A stretch of 14,597 nt of DNA from CAYPGJ01 sp964638515. GTDB lineage: Bacteria; Planctomycetota; Phycisphaerae; Phycisphaerales; UBA1924. The stretch lies in NCBI GenBank assembly GCA_964638515.1, contig CAZWZL010000050.1, forward strand, positions 1 through 14,597. The letters run 5' to 3'. A program made the position numbers and the translations under genes. This document shows positions 11,896 through 14,597 of this stretch, piece after piece. The notes below the pieces were generated by a model that saw only the letters and a list, made by a program, of their open reading frames with translations, was not told the origin of the DNA and did not search any database. The stretch's first letter is position 1. Every line of letters begins with the position of its first letter.

Positions 11896-14597
11896 ATGGG
11901 CACGCCGATCGATCCAACGACGATTTCGGGCTCGCGCGACACGCCCGCGATGCGCCAGTACTACCGCTTCAAGGCGCTGCACCCGGAGTGCGTTCTGTTC
12001 TTCCGGATGGGCGATTTCTACGAGCTGTTCGATGAGGATGCGATCCTCGTCTCGAAGGCGATCGGGCTCACGCTGACGCAGCGGACGAACGGGATCCCCA
12101 TGGCCGGGATGCCGCATCACGCGGTGGACACGTATGCGCAGCGCCTGATGCGCGAGGGGTACAAGATCGCGATCTGCGATCAGATCGAGGATCCGAAGGA
12201 AGCGAAGGGGGTTGTGGAGCGGGCGGTGACGCGGGTGCTGACGCCCGGGTCGGTGGTGGACGACACGCTGCTGGATGAGGACCGGGCCAACCGGATGGCG
12301 GCGATTTCGTTCTTGGGAAGCGGGGAGGATGCGCCGGCGTCGATCGCGGTGGCCGAGGTATCGACGGGGGAGTTTGTGGTTTTCGAGGCCGGGGCGGGCG
12401 AGGCAGCGGATGCGCTCTTGCGGTACGCGCCGACGGAGCTGTTGTTCGCGGAGACGGAGGACGGGAAGGTTCCGCCGCGCGTTTCCGCGGTGCTTGAGGC
12501 GTGCGGGGCGGCTCCGACGCCCAGACCTGTGTGGCATTTCCGACCCCAAGAGTCCGCCGAGGTGGTGCTCCATCACTACGGCGTGCGCACGTTGGCGGGC
12601 TTCGGGCTGGAAGACACGGATCCGTGTGTAGCGCCGGCGGGCGCGCTGCTGCGCCGGCTGCTGGAGACGCAGGCGCCGGAGGGCGCGCCTCGGCCCGGGG
12701 GTGGCGGGACGACGGCGCTCGCGCATCTCTCGCCGCCTCGGAAGCTGATCGCGGGGGAGACGTTGGGGTTGGACGCGGCGTCGATCCGTTCGCTGGAGAT
12801 CGAGCGGACGATGCGGGGGGAGAACGAGGAGGGGACGCTGGTGGGCGTGTTCCTGCGCGCCGGCCAGTGTGGGCCGAGGACGGCGATGGGGAAGCGGCTG
12901 GTGCGCGACTGGCTGCGTCGGCCGCTGGCGCGGCGCGAGGCGATCGAGGCTCGGCACGGACAGGTGGAGACGCTGGTGAGCGATCAGCGGACGCTGGGGG
13001 AATTGCGGAAGGCGCTGGATGAGGTGCAGGACGCGGCGCGGATCGCGGCGCGATGTGCGATCGGGCGGGCCGGGCCTCGGGATGTGGTGGCGCTCGCGCG
13101 ATCCTTGAGGCAGGCGGGCGCGATCCGGGAGGCCATCACGGGCGCGCCGTCGTTCGCGGAGTTGCTGAGGCGATTTGAGGCAGTCAAGGAAACGCTGGGG
13201 CCGCTGGGAGAGCGGATCGCGGCGACGTGCGTGGATGCCCCGCCGGCGCACGTGCGCGACGGCGGCGTGGTGCGCGAGGGGGTGGATGCGGAGCTGGACG
13301 AAGCGCGGGGGCTGGAGACGGATGCATCCGCGTGGCTGGCGTCGTACCAGGCGGAGCTGTCAAGGGCGCATGCGCTGCCGGGGATCAAGGTGGGGTTCAA
13401 CAAGGTGTTTGGGTACTACATCGAGCTGCCCGCGGCGCAGGCTCGCCGGGCGCCGGAGGGCTTCACTCGGAAGCAGACGCTGAAGAACGCGGAGCGGTAC
13501 ACGACGCCGGAACTCTCGGAGTTCGAGGGGAAGGTGACGACGGCGCGGGAGCGGGCGCTGGCGCGAGAATTGTCGATCTTTGAGGCGCTGTGCGGCGCCA
13601 CGGCGCGGCTTTCGAAGGAGATCGTGTCGTTCGCGGAGGCGTGCGCGGAGGCGGACGCGCTGTCGTGCTTTGCGAGCGTGGCGGAGAGGAGGGGCTGGGT
13701 GCGGCCGCGGATGACGGACTTGCCGGTGCTGGAGATCGAGCAGGGGCGGCATCCGGTGCTGGAAGGGACGCTGGGCAACGAGTTCGTGCCGAACGACGTG
13801 GTGCTGGGGAGTGCGGAGGCGCCGGCGCGGCTTGCGCTCATCACGGGCCCGAACATGGCGGGCAAGTCGACGTTCATCCGGCAGGTGGCGTTGTTGGCGC
13901 TGCTCGCGCACGCGGGGAGCTTTGTGCCGGCGGCGAAGGCCGAGATCGGGGTGGCTGATCGGGTGTTCACGCGCGTGGGGGCGGATGACGCGCTGCACGC
14001 GGGGCAATCGACGTTCATGGTGGAGATGACAGAGACGGCGAACATCCTGCACCACGCGACGGAGCGGTCGATCGTGGTGCTCGATGAGGTCGGGCGCGGC
14101 ACGAGCACGCTGGACGGCTTGGCCTTGGCGTGGGCGATCGCTGAGCGATTAGGTGGCGAGGGCGGGCCGGGGCCAAGGAGCCTGTTCGCGACGCACTATC
14201 ACGAACTCACGCAGTTGGAGGAGGCGCTGCCGGGGAGGGTGAAGAATCTCCACGTGGCGGTGCGCGAGTGGAAGGGCGGGATCGTGTTCGTGCACCGGAT
14301 TCTGGCGGGGCGGACGAACAAGTCGTACGGGGTGCACGTCGCAAGGCTCGCGGGCCTGCCGAGCGAGGTGGTGGCGCGGGCAAAGGAGTTGCTCGAGCGG
14401 CTGAGCGTGTCGCACGAGCCGTCGGATGTGCGGCGGATCGCGGGGGATCGGGCGGGGCGAGATGATGGATCGCAGATGAAGCTCTTTGGGGAGACGACGC
14501 ACCCAGCGGTGGAGGCGCTGAAGGAGATGGCATTGGAGGAGATGACGCCGCTGCGGGCGTTTGATGAGTTGCGAAAGTTGAAGGGGATGGTGGAGGG
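11896..14597 (+). CDS. mutS: DNA mismatch repair protein MutS (3' truncated)
   Basis: The first 900 residues of MutS, the ATPase clamp that recognises mismatches and starts repair with MutL. The N-terminal mismatch-binding domain has the Phe-x-Glu motif (F41-Y42-E43 in RMGDFYELF), followed by GIPMAGMPHHAVDTY and DQIEDP. The lever and clamp region includes KVGFNKVFGYYIEL. The ATPase has Walker A GPNMAGKST (651-659), the STFMVEMTE signature, Walker B VVLDEVGRGTS (Asp730, Glu731) and ATHYHEL (~765). KSYGVHVARLAGLP marks the C-terminal dimerisation helices. A Gly/Pro-rich stretch (PEGAPRPGGGG) lies between the connector and lever. ATG 11896 puts 18 residues before MRQYYRFKALHPE, as in known MutS; there is no good SD. 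Wobble positions favour G, unlike the neighbouring genes. Confidence 0.97.
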   Translation, partial: MGTPIDPTTISGSRDTPAMRQYYRFKALHPECVLFFRMGDFYELFDEDAILVSKAIGLTLTQRTNGIPMAGMPHHAVDTYAQRLMREGYKIAICDQIEDPKEAKGVVERAVTRVLTPGSVVDDTLLDEDRANRMAAISFLGSGEDAPASIAVAEVSTGEFVVFEAGAGEAADALLRYAPTELLFAETEDGKVPPRVSAVLEACGAAPTPRPVWHFRPQESAEVVLHHYGVRTLAGFGLEDTDPCVAPAGALLRRLLETQAPEGAPRPGGGGTTALAHLSPPRKLIAGETLGLDAASIRSLEIERTMRGENEEGTLVGVFLRAGQCGPRTAMGKRLVRDWLRRPLARREAIEARHGQVETLVSDQRTLGELRKALDEVQDAARIAARCAIGRAGPRDVVALARSLRQAGAIREAITGAPSFAELLRRFEAVKETLGPLGERIAATCVDAPPAHVRDGGVVREGVDAELDEARGLETDASAWLASYQAELSRAHALPGIKVGFNKVFGYYIELPAAQARRAPEGFTRKQTLKNAERYTTPELSEFEGKVTTARERALARELSIFEALCGATARLSKEIVSFAEACAEADALSCFASVAERRGWVRPRMTDLPVLEIEQGRHPVLEGTLGNEFVPNDVVLGSAEAPARLALITGPNMAGKSTFIRQVALLALLAHAGSFVPAAKAEIGVADRVFTRVGADDALHAGQSTFMVEMTETANILHHATERSIVVLDEVGRGTSTLDGLALAWAIAERLGGEGGPGPRSLFATHYHELTQLEEALPGRVKNLHVAVREWKGGIVFVHRILAGRTNKSYGVHVARLAGLPSEVVARAKELLERLSVSHEPSDVRRIAGDRAGRDDGSQMKLFGETTHPAVEALKEMALEEMTPLRAFDELRKLKGMVE

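Noticed and set aside
11881..13251. 456-codon minus-strand frame opposite mutS
   Set aside because: Arg-rich antisense shadow of an unambiguous MutS.

Overview
The window is GC-rich chromosomal DNA from a bacterium with compact, mostly housekeeping genes. Gene content and style suggest a planctomycete-like organism, perhaps Phycisphaerae. The supporting traits are very high GC, many starts with weak or no Shine-Dalgarno (SD) sequence, TAnnnT -10 boxes without a clear -35, and a tRNA without an encoded CCA. This placement is an inference from style and not a database match. I see no phage, insertion sequence, integrase, CRISPR array or rRNA gene.

Layout. Bases 2-907 hold the C-terminal third of pyruvate phosphate dikinase, followed by an exported TPR protein (1002-2042). 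A small G-run repeat (2061-2092) separates it from a convergent pair on the minus strand: a small predicted lipoprotein (2099-2500) and trpC (2556-3413). A CPBP/CAAX-type membrane protease (3433-4425) diverges from trpC and is followed by trpS (4463-5533). trpS converges on an Fsr-like MFS exporter (5558-6982, minus) across a perfect hairpin. mdh (7053-8021, minus) has a textbook intrinsic terminator.

Bases 8141-8612 hold no ordinary gene. On the minus strand they carry a stable hairpin, a 14-nt perfect complement to the canonical 16S rRNA 3' tail directly abutting a GTG start, a 12-codon mini-ORF whose stop codon lies in a hairpin loop, two more small inverted repeats and a strong intrinsic terminator. 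This is the best candidate in the window for an undescribed RNA or leader-peptide element.

A zinc/manganese-type ABC uptake operon follows on the minus strand (znuA-znuC-znuB, 11543 down to 8795). It ends in a translationally coupled 61-residue protein of unknown function (8613-8798). The solute-binding protein and the ATPase both carry histidine-rich segments, consistent with metal handling. A tRNA-Ala(CGC) gene (11653-11725) diverges from this operon over a shared AT-rich promoter patch and ends at a 12-bp terminator stem. mutS (11896 to the window end, 3' truncated) lies beyond it and has visibly different, G-rich wobble usage.

Themes: central carbon metabolism (ppdK, mdh), tryptophan (trpC, trpS), metal uptake (znuABC) and DNA repair (mutS). 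Apart from the znu operon these look like independent single-gene transcription units.
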